From contig JAURYL010000116.1 in assembly GCA_030653935.1 (NCBI GenBank), forward strand, positions 19,730 through 83,729: a stretch of 64,000 nt of DNA. The letters run 5' to 3'. Origin of the DNA: Pseudomonadota bacterium (GTDB lineage: Bacteria > Pseudomonadota > Gammaproteobacteria > Burkholderiales > Thiobacillaceae). Of the stretch, positions 35,044-44,611 are shown one piece after another. The notes beneath the pieces were generated by a model. It had not been told where the DNA came from, searched no databases, and saw only the letters and a list, made by a program, of their open reading frames with translations. The translations under genes and the position numbers were made by a program. The stretch's first letter is position 1, and every line of letters begins with the position of its first letter.

Positions 35044-35879
35044 TGAGCAAGACCAACGATTTCTGGCCCACCCTGCGCCTGGAGATAAACACCTCCCTGC
35101 GCGCGCGCTGGTTCGCCGTGCATTCTCTGGTATTCGGCGGCATCGTCGCCCTGCTCTTCGTCTTCGGCCTGACCGAATCGCGGGTGCTCGGCTTCATCGG
35201 CCTGTCGCGCCTGCTGGTGACTTACATCCAGTTGGCGATGGCCATCCTGCCCATCTTCGTGCTCATCACCACGGTGCGTTCGGTCGCCGGCGACCGCGAG
35301 GCGGGCGTATTCGAGTATCTGCTGGCCCTGCCGGTGTCGCTCTCGGCCTGGTTCTGGGGCAAGTTCCTCGGCCGCTATCTGATGGTGTTCGCGCCGGTGT
35401 TCCTGGCCATGCTCGGCGCTACGCTGTGGGCCTTGATTCGCGACATCCCGGTGCCCTGGGGCATGTTCGGCTATTACACCGCCCTGCTCGCCGCCATGAC
35501 CTGGTGTTTCCTCGGCATCGCCATGTTGATTTCCACCCTGGCGCGTTCCACCGACGTGGCCCAGGGCGCAGCCTTCCTCACCTGGCTCACGCTGCTGCTG
35601 TTCCTCGACCTGATCCTGCTCGGGGTGATGATCCAGGAACATGTCGCCGCCGAAGTGGCCGTCGCCATCGCCCTGTTCAACCCGCTGCAATCGTTCCGCA
35701 CCGCTGCTTTGATGCTGTTCGACCCGCAGCTCATCGTCCTGGGGCCGTCCGCCTATGTCATCTTCGACCTGTTCGGGGCGCTGGGTTATCAAGTCTTCGC
35801 CCTGGCCTGGCCGACCCTGATCGGCACGCTGTGCGCTGTCGGGGGGTATCGAATGTTCAGACGTGGGGATTTGTTATGA
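35043..35879 (+). CDS. nosY: NosY ABC-transporter permease
   Basis: 278 residues from the ATG at 35043. Six hydrophobic segments are seen, with the ABC-2-type coupling region VRSVAGDREAGVFEYLLALPVS after the second one. It forms the membrane part of the NosFY transporter needed for CuZ sulfur/copper assembly. It is translationally coupled on both sides, sharing A with the nosL stop and ATGA with the next gene. Confidence 0.94.
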   Translation: MSKTNDFWPTLRLEINTSLRARWFAVHSLVFGGIVALLFVFGLTESRVLGFIGLSRLLVTYIQLAMAILPIFVLITTVRSVAGDREAGVFEYLLALPVSLSAWFWGKFLGRYLMVFAPVFLAMLGATLWALIRDIPVPWGMFGYYTALLAAMTWCFLGIAMLISTLARSTDVAQGAAFLTWLTLLLFLDLILLGVMIQEHVAAEVAVAIALFNPLQSFRTAALMLFDPQLIVLGPSAYVIFDLFGALGYQVFALAWPTLIGTLCAVGGYRMFRRGDLL

Positions 35880-36442
35880 ACTGGAAAATCACAGGCTTTA
35901 AACATCGCGGCGGTTTGTTGGGCACGCTGCGCTTTGCCCAACCTACTTGGCTACTACTGGTCGGCCTGCTGGCTGTATCCGGCGCGATGGCGGAGGAGCC
36001 GATCAACTTCTACGCGGCGACCACCGCCGCCTTCGCGCAACCCGGCGGCGGCAGCCTGAAGATCGACAACCTCAAGGGGCGCCCGGCGGTGGTGAATTTC
36101 TGGGCCACCTGGTGCCCACCCTGTCGCGAGGAATTGCCGCTGCTGGTCAAGGTTCATGCCCGCTACACCAAGAAATACGGCGACAAGCTCGGCTTCCTCG
36201 GCTTGGCGGTGGAAGACAACGTCGAATTCGTCGGCGAATACGCCCGCGCCTACGGCCTCGAATACCCCATCGCCGCCGGCCGCGAACCGGCCATCGCCCT
36301 GATGCAGGCACTGGGCAACAAGCAGGCGGGCATGCCCTATACCGTGGTGCTGGATGGCGACGGCCGGGTGGTCTACGCCAAGCGCGGACTGGTGAAGGAA
36401 AAAGACCTGGACCGCGCACTGGCGCCACTGCTGCGGCGATGA
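35876..36442 (+). CDS. TlpA-like periplasmic thioredoxin of the nos cluster
   Basis: 188 residues. The signal peptide is partly built from half a family A repeat: residues about 11-23 (GGLLGTLRFAQPT) precede the core WLLLVGLLAVSGAMA. A TlpA/ResA thioredoxin fold follows with the active site ATWCPPCREELP and the cis-proline loop GMPYTVV. It probably keeps cysteine pairs of NosL, NosZ CuA or cytochrome apoproteins reduced for metal or haem insertion. It is coupled to nosY and nosD2 by ATGA overlaps. The disulfide-reductase family is firm, the target inferred. Confidence 0.88.
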   Translation: MNWKITGFKHRGGLLGTLRFAQPTWLLLVGLLAVSGAMAEEPINFYAATTAAFAQPGGGSLKIDNLKGRPAVVNFWATWCPPCREELPLLVKVHARYTKKYGDKLGFLGLAVEDNVEFVGEYARAYGLEYPIAAGREPAIALMQALGNKQAGMPYTVVLDGDGRVVYAKRGLVKEKDLDRALAPLLRR

Positions 36443-37683
36443 TTTGTAGCGCCGGCTTCCAGCCGGCTGTTTTCCAGTGCTTCGCAATAGCGCTGCTGTT
36501 CTGCCTGACCGCATCAGCCCAGGCTGGCCTTCCCACGCTACAAGCTCTGATCGACGCCACCCCGGCGGGCGGCACCCTGCGCCCCCCCGCCGGCCGCTAT
36601 GCCGGCCCGGCGGTCATCGACAAACCCCTCACCCTCGACGGCGGCGGCCGCGTCACCCTGGATGGTGGCGGCCGCGGTTCGGTGTTGAGCGTGCGCGCCG
36701 GCAACGTCAGCGTGCGCGGCATGCACTTGAGCAACTCCGGCGCCACCCACGACGGCGTCGATGCCGGCCTGCTGATCGAAGAAAGCAACGGCGCGCGGGT
36801 GGAAGGCAATGTCATCGACGATGTGCTGTTCGGCATCCACCTAAAACAGGCCAGCCATACCATCGTGCGCGGCAACACGATTCGCGGCCGGGAAGCGGAA
36901 CTCAATCTGCGCGGCGACGGCATCCGCCTGTGGAACAGCCATTTCAACCGGATCGAGGGCAACCGCCTCGACGGCATTCGCGACCTCACCGTCGCCAACT
37001 CCGCCGACAACCTGTTCATCCGCAACCATGTCAGCAACGGCCGCTACGGCATGCAATTGATCTTCTCGCCGCGCAATCGCATCGAAGGCAACCTCGTCAG
37101 CCACACCACCACCGGCATCGCCGTGCTGTATTCAGATCAGGTCACCCTGCGCGGCAACCGCATCGAACATGTGCGCGATGTCGCCGGCGCCGGGTTGGCC
37201 TTCAAGGGCAGCGCCGAGGCCGAGGTCACAGGCAACACCGTCCTGCATTGCACGGTGGCCGTTCAGGCCGACGCCCCGCCCTACCCCGACGCGCGCCATC
37301 GTTTCCAGAACAACCGCTTCGCCCACAACGTCACCGGCATGTTCTTCTACGGCGACAAGGGCGGCCATATCGTGCGCAACAACCGCTTCGAGAAGAACCT
37401 CATGCAGATCGGCGTCTCCGCTCCCAGCAGCGCGCGCGACAACGACTGGCGCGGCAATGACTGGGACGATTACGAAGGTTTCGACCGCAACGGCGACGGC
37501 ATCGGCGACACTCCCTACGCGCTCCATTACTATGCCGACCGCATCTGGATGGAGACGCCGCAGGCGCGCTTCTTCCGCAACTCGCCGGCGCTGGAATTGC
37601 TCGATTTCCTGGAACGACTGGCGCCGTTCTCGGTGCCGGAACTGATCCTGAAAGATCCGCAACCACGCTGGTCACGAAAATGA
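36439..37683 (+). CDS. nosD: Second NosD-like beta-helix protein
   Basis: 414 residues from the ATG at 36439. Its signal peptide starts with a family B half-repeat (ICSAGFQPAV, 36445-36469) and continues CFAIALLFCLTASAQA. The rest is a right-handed beta-helix of the NosD family, sharing with the first NosD the ATPAGGTLRPPAGRYAGP entry, the RGDGIRLWNS and RNRIEGN ladders and the closing YADRIWMETP and LDFLERLAPFS blocks. Two clearly diverged NosD copies in one operon are unusual; it may serve a second client or form a complex with the first. It overlaps the next gene by four bases. Confidence 0.88.
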   Translation: MICSAGFQPAVFQCFAIALLFCLTASAQAGLPTLQALIDATPAGGTLRPPAGRYAGPAVIDKPLTLDGGGRVTLDGGGRGSVLSVRAGNVSVRGMHLSNSGATHDGVDAGLLIEESNGARVEGNVIDDVLFGIHLKQASHTIVRGNTIRGREAELNLRGDGIRLWNSHFNRIEGNRLDGIRDLTVANSADNLFIRNHVSNGRYGMQLIFSPRNRIEGNLVSHTTTGIAVLYSDQVTLRGNRIEHVRDVAGAGLAFKGSAEAEVTGNTVLHCTVAVQADAPPYPDARHRFQNNRFAHNVTGMFFYGDKGGHIVRNNRFEKNLMQIGVSAPSSARDNDWRGNDWDDYEGFDRNGDGIGDTPYALHYYADRIWMETPQARFFRNSPALELLDFLERLAPFSVPELILKDPQPRWSRK

Positions 37684-38132
37684 ATCTGGAACGCAGAAAC
37701 CCAATGAAAATCAAATGGCTCGCGCTCGGCCTGCCGCTGCTCATCGTCGCAATCACCGCTTTGGTGCTCTGGCGTGAAGCCGAAACGTCGCCCCCGCTCG
37801 CCGTCAACCTGCCCTGCCCCACCCCGGCCGCCGGCTGCACCACGCAAATCGGCAACCGTTCCATCACCATCGGCCTGGACGACAAACTCAAGGCGCTGCA
37901 ACCGTTCCAAGTCTGGGTAAAAGCCCCCGGCACCGACAAAGTGCAAGCCAGCTTCACGATGGTGGACATGAACATGGGCTTCAACCTCTACACCCTGCGC
38001 CCGGACAAAGACGGCGTGTTCCGCGCCCAGGTCACCCTCCCCGCCTGCGTCAGCGGCCGCCGCGAATGGGTAATGACCGTGGACATCGACAAGGCCACAC
38101 GGCTTGCCGTGCCGTTTTCCACGGAGTTGTAG
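37680..38132 (+). CDS. Periplasmic FixH-like protein ending the nos cluster
   Basis: 150 residues from the ATG at 37680 (ATGA overlap with nosD2), or 142 from MKIKWLALG, which starts nearer the membrane helix (about 10-30). The periplasmic part is a single beta-rich domain (ITIGLDDKLKALQPFQVWVK, then FTMVDMNMGFNLYTL, and REWVMTVDID). The Met-rich FTMVDMNMG stretch could bind copper, an inference from composition and context. It resembles FixH/YtkA-type single domains but identity is uncertain. A diverged second copy of its last 105 codons lies at 48079-48396 beyond the defence island. Confidence 0.72.
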   Translation: MNLERRNPMKIKWLALGLPLLIVAITALVLWREAETSPPLAVNLPCPTPAAGCTTQIGNRSITIGLDDKLKALQPFQVWVKAPGTDKVQASFTMVDMNMGFNLYTLRPDKDGVFRAQVTLPACVSGRREWVMTVDIDKATRLAVPFSTEL

Positions 38133-38320
38133 ATTTTTGTGGGGGGGGGTGCGCTGCCACTGATAGCGACTACTGCGTCGACGGCTCTGTTCATGCCGGA
38201 GGGAGCGGCGGGAATACGCGAGCGCCGTGGACCATCCAAGCAGCCATTTCCATTGCGCCCTGTCAACAGGGGCCAACTGCGAACGGATACCCAGCCCAGC
38301 AAACCAAGGTACGTCCCCAA

Positions 38321-41300
38321 TTACTCGCGACGCACGCGTGCGGCTAACCGATAGTAAATCTGGCTACCCAGTGACTTGGAAACCAGCTCCTGCAAGTCTG
38401 GCTTGCCCATATAGTCAGTGAAAAGCGCCTCGTTCAGTTCCATCCGTTCGATGAACAACGCCTCTAGCGCTTGCCTGAACACAAGCTGGAACTTGTCCAA
38501 TGAATTCACCGCCGCTGCCTTCTGTAAGGCCTCGATCTTGCTGGCTGCTTCTGCTATCTGATCGAAGAATAATTGGTCAGCTTCATTCAACTCACCACCA
38601 AAGCGTTCATTGATGATGTCGATTAGACGTGACAGCGAGACGTGCTCCTCGCGCACCATGCCGGTACCTACCTCCCGCGGGCCATCCAGCGGCTTGATGT
38701 AGCCCTCATTGAGACTAATAGAACCTTCACTGATTTTCTGCAGCCGGTAGTAGTCCAACTCGACTTCCTCGTCGAATTGGTAACCGGGCCCAGTTTTTCT
38801 CTTTGGCAGCTTCAGAGCAAGATGGCGCAGGTAGGTGAACAGTTTCTCAAGGTCGCTGTCCTGATATGGAATCACCTGGCTAAGAAAGCTGTATAGGTTT
38901 CTGAAGGCTTGTGTCTTGCCCCGCCACAAATCAGCCTCCTCCTCTGATCTGGCTTGCAACTGCGTGAAACGCGCGACCGCTTGGTCGAGTATCGCATTCA
39001 TGGTCTTGTGATCTGACGGGCTCTGGCGGCGCTTTGGAGCAAAAAATACTTTCGTGAAATCATCAATCTCGCTTTGCAGATAGATCGCCGAAGCGTCGAG
39101 CTCCGCCTTTACTTCATAAAGCTTGTCTGGGTCTACCTGCTCGCCCATTACTGAGCCTTCGTAGTATTGACGGAAGGCCTCCTGGATCTCTGCGGGGTCA
39201 TTCACAAAATCAAGCACGAAGGTCTCGTCCTTGAGTGGATGAGTGCGGTTCAGGCGCGAGAGTGTCTGCACGGCTTGAATACCGGAGAGCCGTTTGTCTA
39301 CATACATGGTGTGCAACAGCGGCTGGTCAAAACCGGTCTGATATTTCTCAGCCACCAACAACACGCGGTAGTCAGGCTTGGCGAATGTGTCGGGCAACTC
39401 TTTTTCTTTTACCCCATCGTTCATTTCGACTTCGGTGTAGGTTTTCTCGGCCAGCTTGTCGTCTTCCACGGTTCCCGAAAAAGCCACCAAACTCTTGATT
39501 GGGTAGCCCTTCTCGGCGATGTATTCATCGAACGACTGCTTGTAGCGGACCGCCTCCAACCGTGAGCCGGTTACCACCATGGCCTTGGCGTGACCACCAA
39601 TCTTGTGTCGGGTGAATTGCTGGAAATGCTCGACCATCACTTCGGTCTTTTGGCCGATGTTGTGCGGGTGCAGGCGCATGAATCTGGCTAGCGCTTGCGC
39701 GGCCTTCTTGCGCTCGACGTTCGGATCGTCCTCAGCCTTCTTGATCAGCTTGTAGTAGGTCTTGTACGTCACATAGTTGAGCAAGACATCCTCAATGAAG
39801 CCTTCCTCGATGGCTTGTCGCATCGTGTAGCGGTGAAAGGGCTCACCGTTGCGACCAAAGATCGCCAGCGTCTTATGTTTGGGCGTGGCGGTAAACGCGA
39901 AGAAACTCATGTTGGGCTGGTGGCCGCGTTTGGCCATTGAACGAAACAGCCGCTCCAATTCAACTTCGCCTTCTTCTTCGGCCATTTCCTGCGCCTTCTT
40001 GCGCAATTCGGCGCCGCCCAGCACACCCTTTAACTCGGTGGCGGTTTCACCCGACTGCGAGCTGTGCGCTTCGTCGATGATCACCGCGTATTTGCGTGTC
40101 GGCAGATGGCTACGACTGCCTTCGCCGCGCTCTTCGGCGAGCTTCATCAACTGGACAGAAACAAAAGGAAACTTTTGTAGCGTAGTAATGATGATCGGCA
40201 CACCGGATTCAAGCGCCTCGGCAAGTTGCCGCGAATCCTCATCAATCTTCTGCACCACGCCTTGGCGGTGATCAAACTGGTAAATCGTATTCTGCAACTG
40301 CCGGTCCAGTACCACGCGGTCCGTAATTACCACCACGCTATCGAAAATCCGCTCGTCTTTCTCGTTGTGCAGCGAAGAAAGCCGGTGCGCCAGCCAAGCA
40401 ATCGTATTGCTCTTGCCGCTACCCGCCGAATGCTCGACCAGGTAGTTATGCCCCACCCCTTCGGAAGCGGCAGCACCCACAATTTGACGCATGGCTTGAA
40501 GCTGGTGATAGCGCGGAAAGATCATGATTTCCTTACGCACTTTTTTACCGTCCTCAGCGATATTTTCTCGAATATCCAGATGGAGGAAGCGCGCCAACAA
40601 GTCCAGCAAGCTGTCGCGCTGCAAGACTTCTTCCCACAAGTATGCTGTCTTGTAGTTGCGACCGGCCTTGTCGGGTTCATTACCAGCCCCGCCATGGTTG
40701 CCACGGTTAAATGGCAAAAAATAGGTTCCAGAGCCAGCGAGGCGCGTGGTCATATGCACCTCTTCCGTGTCTACAGCAAAATGCACCAGAGTACGTTTGG
40801 TGAACTGGAATAGCAGTTCGCGCGGATCGCGATCATGGCGATATTGATGAATGGCGTTGGCCGCCATTTGGCCTGAAAGCGGGTTTTTTAATTCCAGCGT
40901 CGCCAATGGCACGCCGTTTACCGACAACACCACATCCAGCGATTTCTCGTTCTTTGGGCTGAAATGCAGTTGCCGAGTCAGGCCAAGCCGATTGGCCTGG
41001 TAGCGTGCCGCCAGTGCTGGATTGAGCCCATGCGCCGGGCGAAAAAAGGCAATGCGCAGCGTCTTGCCGAAGCACTTGAAGCCGTGGCGCAAGGTTGATA
41101 ACGCCCCTTGGGTGTCCAGCCATTTACACAGCGATTCCAGCACCCGCTCGCCGGTTTGATCGCCATGCAGGGCTTCCAGCTTCTCCCACACCTTGGGCTG
41201 GGTTTCCCGGATAAAGGCCAGCGCCTCAGCCGGAAAGATGGCCCGTTCACGGTCGAAGCTGTTGCCGTCTACGCGGGTGTAGCCATTCGTCAGCAAAACG

Positions 41301-41344
41301 GATTCGATGGCGGTTTCGAAGGCGGCTTCACTGGTGGATTTCAT
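38321..41344 (-). CDS. hsdR: Type I restriction enzyme R subunit
   Basis: 1007 residues. An N-terminal PD-(D/E)xK nuclease domain (Asp in SLDVVLSVNG, then LATLELKN) precedes the superfamily 2 translocase: Walker A HSAGSGKSNT, DEAH box VIIDEAHSSQ, FTATPK, and the QTGFDQPLLHTMYVDK and QTLSRLNRTHP motifs of the second RecA lobe. A helical C-terminal region contacts the methylase. It translocates and cuts unmodified DNA together with HsdM and HsdS. It is the last gene of the five-gene minus-strand operon; its ATG overlaps the ptuB stop by four bases. Base composition is visibly less GC-rich than the flanking genes. Confidence 0.96.
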   Translation of the reverse strand: MKSTSEAAFETAIESVLLTNGYTRVDGNSFDRERAIFPAEALAFIRETQPKVWEKLEALHGDQTGERVLESLCKWLDTQGALSTLRHGFKCFGKTLRIAFFRPAHGLNPALAARYQANRLGLTRQLHFSPKNEKSLDVVLSVNGVPLATLELKNPLSGQMAANAIHQYRHDRDPRELLFQFTKRTLVHFAVDTEEVHMTTRLAGSGTYFLPFNRGNHGGAGNEPDKAGRNYKTAYLWEEVLQRDSLLDLLARFLHLDIRENIAEDGKKVRKEIMIFPRYHQLQAMRQIVGAAASEGVGHNYLVEHSAGSGKSNTIAWLAHRLSSLHNEKDERIFDSVVVITDRVVLDRQLQNTIYQFDHRQGVVQKIDEDSRQLAEALESGVPIIITTLQKFPFVSVQLMKLAEERGEGSRSHLPTRKYAVIIDEAHSSQSGETATELKGVLGGAELRKKAQEMAEEEGEVELERLFRSMAKRGHQPNMSFFAFTATPKHKTLAIFGRNGEPFHRYTMRQAIEEGFIEDVLLNYVTYKTYYKLIKKAEDDPNVERKKAAQALARFMRLHPHNIGQKTEVMVEHFQQFTRHKIGGHAKAMVVTGSRLEAVRYKQSFDEYIAEKGYPIKSLVAFSGTVEDDKLAEKTYTEVEMNDGVKEKELPDTFAKPDYRVLLVAEKYQTGFDQPLLHTMYVDKRLSGIQAVQTLSRLNRTHPLKDETFVLDFVNDPAEIQEAFRQYYEGSVMGEQVDPDKLYEVKAELDASAIYLQSEIDDFTKVFFAPKRRQSPSDHKTMNAILDQAVARFTQLQARSEEEADLWRGKTQAFRNLYSFLSQVIPYQDSDLEKLFTYLRHLALKLPKRKTGPGYQFDEEVELDYYRLQKISEGSISLNEGYIKPLDGPREVGTGMVREEHVSLSRLIDIINERFGGELNEADQLFFDQIAEAASKIEALQKAAAVNSLDKFQLVFRQALEALFIERMELNEALFTDYMGKPDLQELVSKSLGSQIYYRLAARVRRE

Positions 41345-41991
41345 CTGGTGGCTCTTGCTTGCTTTTTCCTAAGCCAGTAGACAATGACCTGCGCGTACTC
41401 CGGAAGGTCGCCTGGTTCTGACCCGTCCCATTTGGGAAGTTCTCGTGCCGGGTCAATGCGGCGACCGTGTTGCAGGCGTTGCTGGAACGCATCCAGTACA
41501 GCCCTCCGATTGCTGGTCAGCCGAGGCCAGTTGAGGTTAAGCACTGAATTCAGAGCCTCATTGATGGCAGCATCGTCCGACGTGATCTGACCATTACCCA
41601 GCAACCGAATCTGCCGTTCGATAAGGTGGGCTGGATCACAGACACTAAAGCACAGGTTGGAATTGCCCTTGCGCGTGTCGCAATGCTGCTCGCGTTCTGG
41701 GTGGCCCTCGCGACCCAGGCAGGCGCCCAGCAGGTTGGTGAAATCGAGCTGCCGTGCCGGGTAGCCGGTCTGGCTCTGCCAGTGCTCAATCTTCATGTAT
41801 TTGTTTGTTGGCTTGCCTTCTGCGTCGATTGCCCTGATCCGCGATTGGCAGTAGCAACAAACCCCGCGTTGCTCGGCGACCAGGTATTGACGCAGCTTGT
41901 CCTTGTCGGCGTAGTTGTCGTAATTGGCGTGCGGCTGCTGGCGGTGCCACGTCAGAGATTGGGGTTCCTGTACCTTCTGGATCGTCCGCAT
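41341..41991 (-). CDS. ptuB: HNH endonuclease of a Septu-like pair (PtuB, TIGR02646-like)
   Basis: 216 residues. The N-terminal half carries an HNH fold of the retron-Ec78/Septu effector type: zinc-type cysteines in GVCCYCQSRI, the catalytic IEHWQSQT histidine, the NLLGACLG asparagine block, and HCDTRKGN. The C-terminal half is helical (LNSVLNLNWPRLTSNR). In Septu, PtuB cleaves nucleic acid when released or activated by the PtuA ATPase. It overlaps ptuA by one base (TAATG) and hsdR by four, so it is co-translated with a type I restriction operon. Confidence 0.85.
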   Translation of the reverse strand: MRTIQKVQEPQSLTWHRQQPHANYDNYADKDKLRQYLVAEQRGVCCYCQSRIRAIDAEGKPTNKYMKIEHWQSQTGYPARQLDFTNLLGACLGREGHPEREQHCDTRKGNSNLCFSVCDPAHLIERQIRLLGNGQITSDDAAINEALNSVLNLNWPRLTSNRRAVLDAFQQRLQHGRRIDPARELPKWDGSEPGDLPEYAQVIVYWLRKKQARATR

Positions 41992-43304
41992 TACTCGGTA
42001 CCCTCCAGAAAGCGGATCAGTGAGCTGGCACGGGTTAGCTCCGGTTCATCCTGACCCAGCTTCTGTTCCAGCTGCTCAATCGCGGTGCGTGCATCGTCGA
42101 AACGCTCTTCGTCAATCAACTCAAACAGGTGTTTCAGCTCGCCATCCACCTGCCGGTTACGAACAGGAGCGCCCATGAACTCTTGCAGGATGCGGTTGGC
42201 GTCCATGCCGTAGGCCTCGGTCGGCACGGTTACGCATACCTTGCCATCTCGGAACTCCAGGAAGCGCACGCAGCGCGCCTCGACTTCGCCTAGCACCAGC
42301 GGTGAATGCGTGGTCACCACGAACTGGCAGGCCCGGAATATGTGCTGCAAACGTTGCAGCACATCCCGCTGCCACTTGGGGTGCAGGTGCAGTTCAATCT
42401 CGTCGATCATCACCAGCGCCACGCCCTCGGCAATCGGGTTACCGCTTTCCGGGTTAGCAATCGCAAGGCGGCGGGTTAGATCGAACACCAGGGCCAAGAG
42501 GCCGCGCTCGCCGTCCGACAATTGGTGCAGATAGAACGGCTGGCCGCGCTTGTCCACCACGAAGCCGAGCCGGGGCGCTTCAACGATGCGCAAGTTGTTG
42601 AACTCGGGCACCAGATCAGTGACCACTTGGCGCAGAGCCTCCAGCACTTTCAGGCGTTGCGGATGGCCTTCTGCCCCTAACTTCTCCTGCGTGCGGAACC
42701 AGTGCATGAACTCACGTAGCTCCACTTCACGGTCTTGGAGCGCCCGACTATAGGCGATGGATGGCTCGAAGGGCTTGGCTGGTGGCAGGGTGCGTGGTTG
42801 GCCCGGCAACTGGCGTTTGGGCGAGAAGTACACCGCTAGCGGTGGGTGGCGCGATGCTTTGAGGCTGGCCAGCGCTGCGCGGGTTTCCTGCATACCGGCA
42901 TGTAAATCGCCGGTCAAAGTACGCGCCTGCAATGCCTGGGCGAAATCGTCGCTGCTCCCGCTGCTTTGGTCCTGTCGCAGCAACACAAAGCGATCACTTT
43001 CGTCCTCAGCCGCACGTACACGCTGAACGCCGACGTTCAAGGCCTGGTCGGCCACGCGCAGGCGGGCCGACACCTCCAGCGAAGCCTTGTCACTATGGAT
43101 ATCGTCGTCAGTGAAATACAGGGGCGCGGAACGCGACGGGGTGAACTCAGGCATGGCGCGCGACAGCAACACCGCCAGCGCGTGCAGCACGGTCGATTTG
43201 CCCACGCCGTTAACGCCGGCGATCAGCGTCACATCCGGTTCAAAGGTGATATCGAGCTGTTCAAAGCCGCCACAGTGCACGAGGGTGAGGCTATCCAGTT
43301 TCAT
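41991..43304 (-). CDS. ptuA: AAA/ABC-type ATPase of a Septu-like pair (PtuA)
   Basis: 437 residues. SMC/OLD-like ABC ATPase: Walker A GVNGVGKSTVL at about residue 32, signature-like QLSDGERGLLALV, Walker B VALVMIDEIELHLHPKW and the switch TTHSPLVL. A roughly 150-residue helical insertion lies between the halves, and an acidic C terminus (LIDEERFDDARTAIEQLEQK) ends it. This matches PtuA of Septu systems and the ATPase of retron Ec78, directly followed by its HNH partner. The gene stands between hsdS and hsdR, the place that prrC (also an ABC-ATPase nuclease) occupies in Ecoprr-type loci. Confidence 0.85.
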   Translation of the reverse strand: MKLDSLTLVHCGGFEQLDITFEPDVTLIAGVNGVGKSTVLHALAVLLSRAMPEFTPSRSAPLYFTDDDIHSDKASLEVSARLRVADQALNVGVQRVRAAEDESDRFVLLRQDQSSGSSDDFAQALQARTLTGDLHAGMQETRAALASLKASRHPPLAVYFSPKRQLPGQPRTLPPAKPFEPSIAYSRALQDREVELREFMHWFRTQEKLGAEGHPQRLKVLEALRQVVTDLVPEFNNLRIVEAPRLGFVVDKRGQPFYLHQLSDGERGLLALVFDLTRRLAIANPESGNPIAEGVALVMIDEIELHLHPKWQRDVLQRLQHIFRACQFVVTTHSPLVLGEVEARCVRFLEFRDGKVCVTVPTEAYGMDANRILQEFMGAPVRNRQVDGELKHLFELIDEERFDDARTAIEQLEQKLGQDEPELTRASSLIRFLEGTE

Positions 43305-44611
43305 CCGGTCATCACCTCTAGCGGAATCTGGCCAGTGACGGCGGCAGTGATTAGGGCGACGCGGCGCTCTTTGAGCAGTTCGGATGACCGCCGAATGTGT
43401 TTGCGGATCGGATTCGATGTCTTGGCGTCGTCGTCAAGAAAGCAAACGATTTTCTCCTGCTCGTCGACTGGCGGAAGGGGGATATGAATTTCACCGTAGC
43501 GCGTCGGACTCAGATTGGCCTGGCCGATAGCCGGAATGGCGTTCTTGCGCGCGTATTCCAAAAACTGGGTTGAGTTCAGCAGATAGACAAGAAAGTGAGG
43601 TATGGCGCGATGATTAACGCGAAGTCGTACAAGGTAAGAAGCAAAGGTCAAAGTATTTTCCGGTTCAAAGTCAATGACACCCACCTTTGCAATTTGGTCG
43701 AGGCTGTTCGTTCGATTGAAAAGCAAGTCGTTTCGCTGAAGCAGGAGCGATTCATCGACCTGCGTGATCGTTCCCGCTTTGGTGACATCGATTCTGCCAT
43801 CGGCGATGCAACTCATTCGAAGCACTGAGATATCGCCTTCATCGCGAATGCTTTCTGATAAGCCGTAGTCGGATGAGGCCCAAGTTCGTTTCAGCTGGCA
43901 AACATCCCAAGTCGCAGGAACCGAGGGGAGCCACTTCATCTGAGATAGCTTCATCGGTGCATCGGGATTGAGGCCATGAGTGACGACGCGACTGATAAGG
44001 GCTGCGCGCTTTTCTTCCAGCAGCGCCAGCATGCGTTCCTTCTCCGCAATCAGACCGTCAATGCGGGCGGTTTCGAGGTCGAGGTAGTCGGCGATCTGAC
44101 TTTGGATGCTCAACGGAGGTAACGGCAGCAAAGCGGAGCCTATGGCCCCTTTGGGCAGTCCGTATCTCGTCACGCCTGTCGCTTCTAGCTCCAGTTGGAG
44201 TGCCACTGGTCTGGACTGAATGCAACGGAATAGAAAGCGCCCGTCTAGAACATTTTTATCTGGACGAATAAACGCGAGGTGGTATCCGCACACAAAATCA
44301 TCAGCGGTTCCCTCCACGTAGGCAGGTATAGCGATGTCGTCCCACGATTCCGAGTCTTTCGTGATAACAACATCACCTACCTTAAGGCGGAAGCGATCAA
44401 TTTCCTCCTTCGTGGCGGTGGCCACCATAAGGTCCATGTCCGGAGATACCCGGTCATTCTTATAGACATCGGTGTAGTTGCAGAGTCGAACTGGCAACTC
44501 GCCATCAATGGAGTGCTTATCCACATTGCTTACCGTGTAGTAGCAAGCAGCCTTCAGTGGCACTCGGCTCCAGTTATCAGGGAGTGTGGCGAGTAGCTCC
44601 GTGGCGTTCAC
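43301..44611 (-). CDS. hsdS: Type I restriction enzyme specificity subunit
   Basis: 436 residues, two target-recognition domains (about 5-170 and 215-390), each followed by a conserved helical spacer (LPPLSIQSQIADYLDLETARIDGLI and LPPVDEQEKIVCFLDDDAK). It selects the bipartite DNA target for methylation and cutting; the sequence recognised cannot be read from the protein. It overlaps hsdM by four bases and ptuA by four. Confidence 0.95.
   Translation of the reverse strand: MNATELLATLPDNWSRVPLKAACYYTVSNVDKHSIDGELPVRLCNYTDVYKNDRVSPDMDLMVATATKEEIDRFRLKVGDVVITKDSESWDDIAIPAYVEGTADDFVCGYHLAFIRPDKNVLDGRFLFRCIQSRPVALQLELEATGVTRYGLPKGAIGSALLPLPPLSIQSQIADYLDLETARIDGLIAEKERMLALLEEKRAALISRVVTHGLNPDAPMKLSQMKWLPSVPATWDVCQLKRTWASSDYGLSESIRDEGDISVLRMSCIADGRIDVTKAGTITQVDESLLLQRNDLLFNRTNSLDQIAKVGVIDFEPENTLTFASYLVRLRVNHRAIPHFLVYLLNSTQFLEYARKNAIPAIGQANLSPTRYGEIHIPLPPVDEQEKIVCFLDDDAKTSNPIRKHIRRSSELLKERRVALITAAVTGQIPLEVMTG

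Noticed and set aside
38133..38320. A nine-base G run and short frames between the FixH-like gene and hsdR as a phase-variable tract
   Set aside because: The G run (near 38143) lies in no reading frame of either neighbour and overlaps no promoter element that can be seen.
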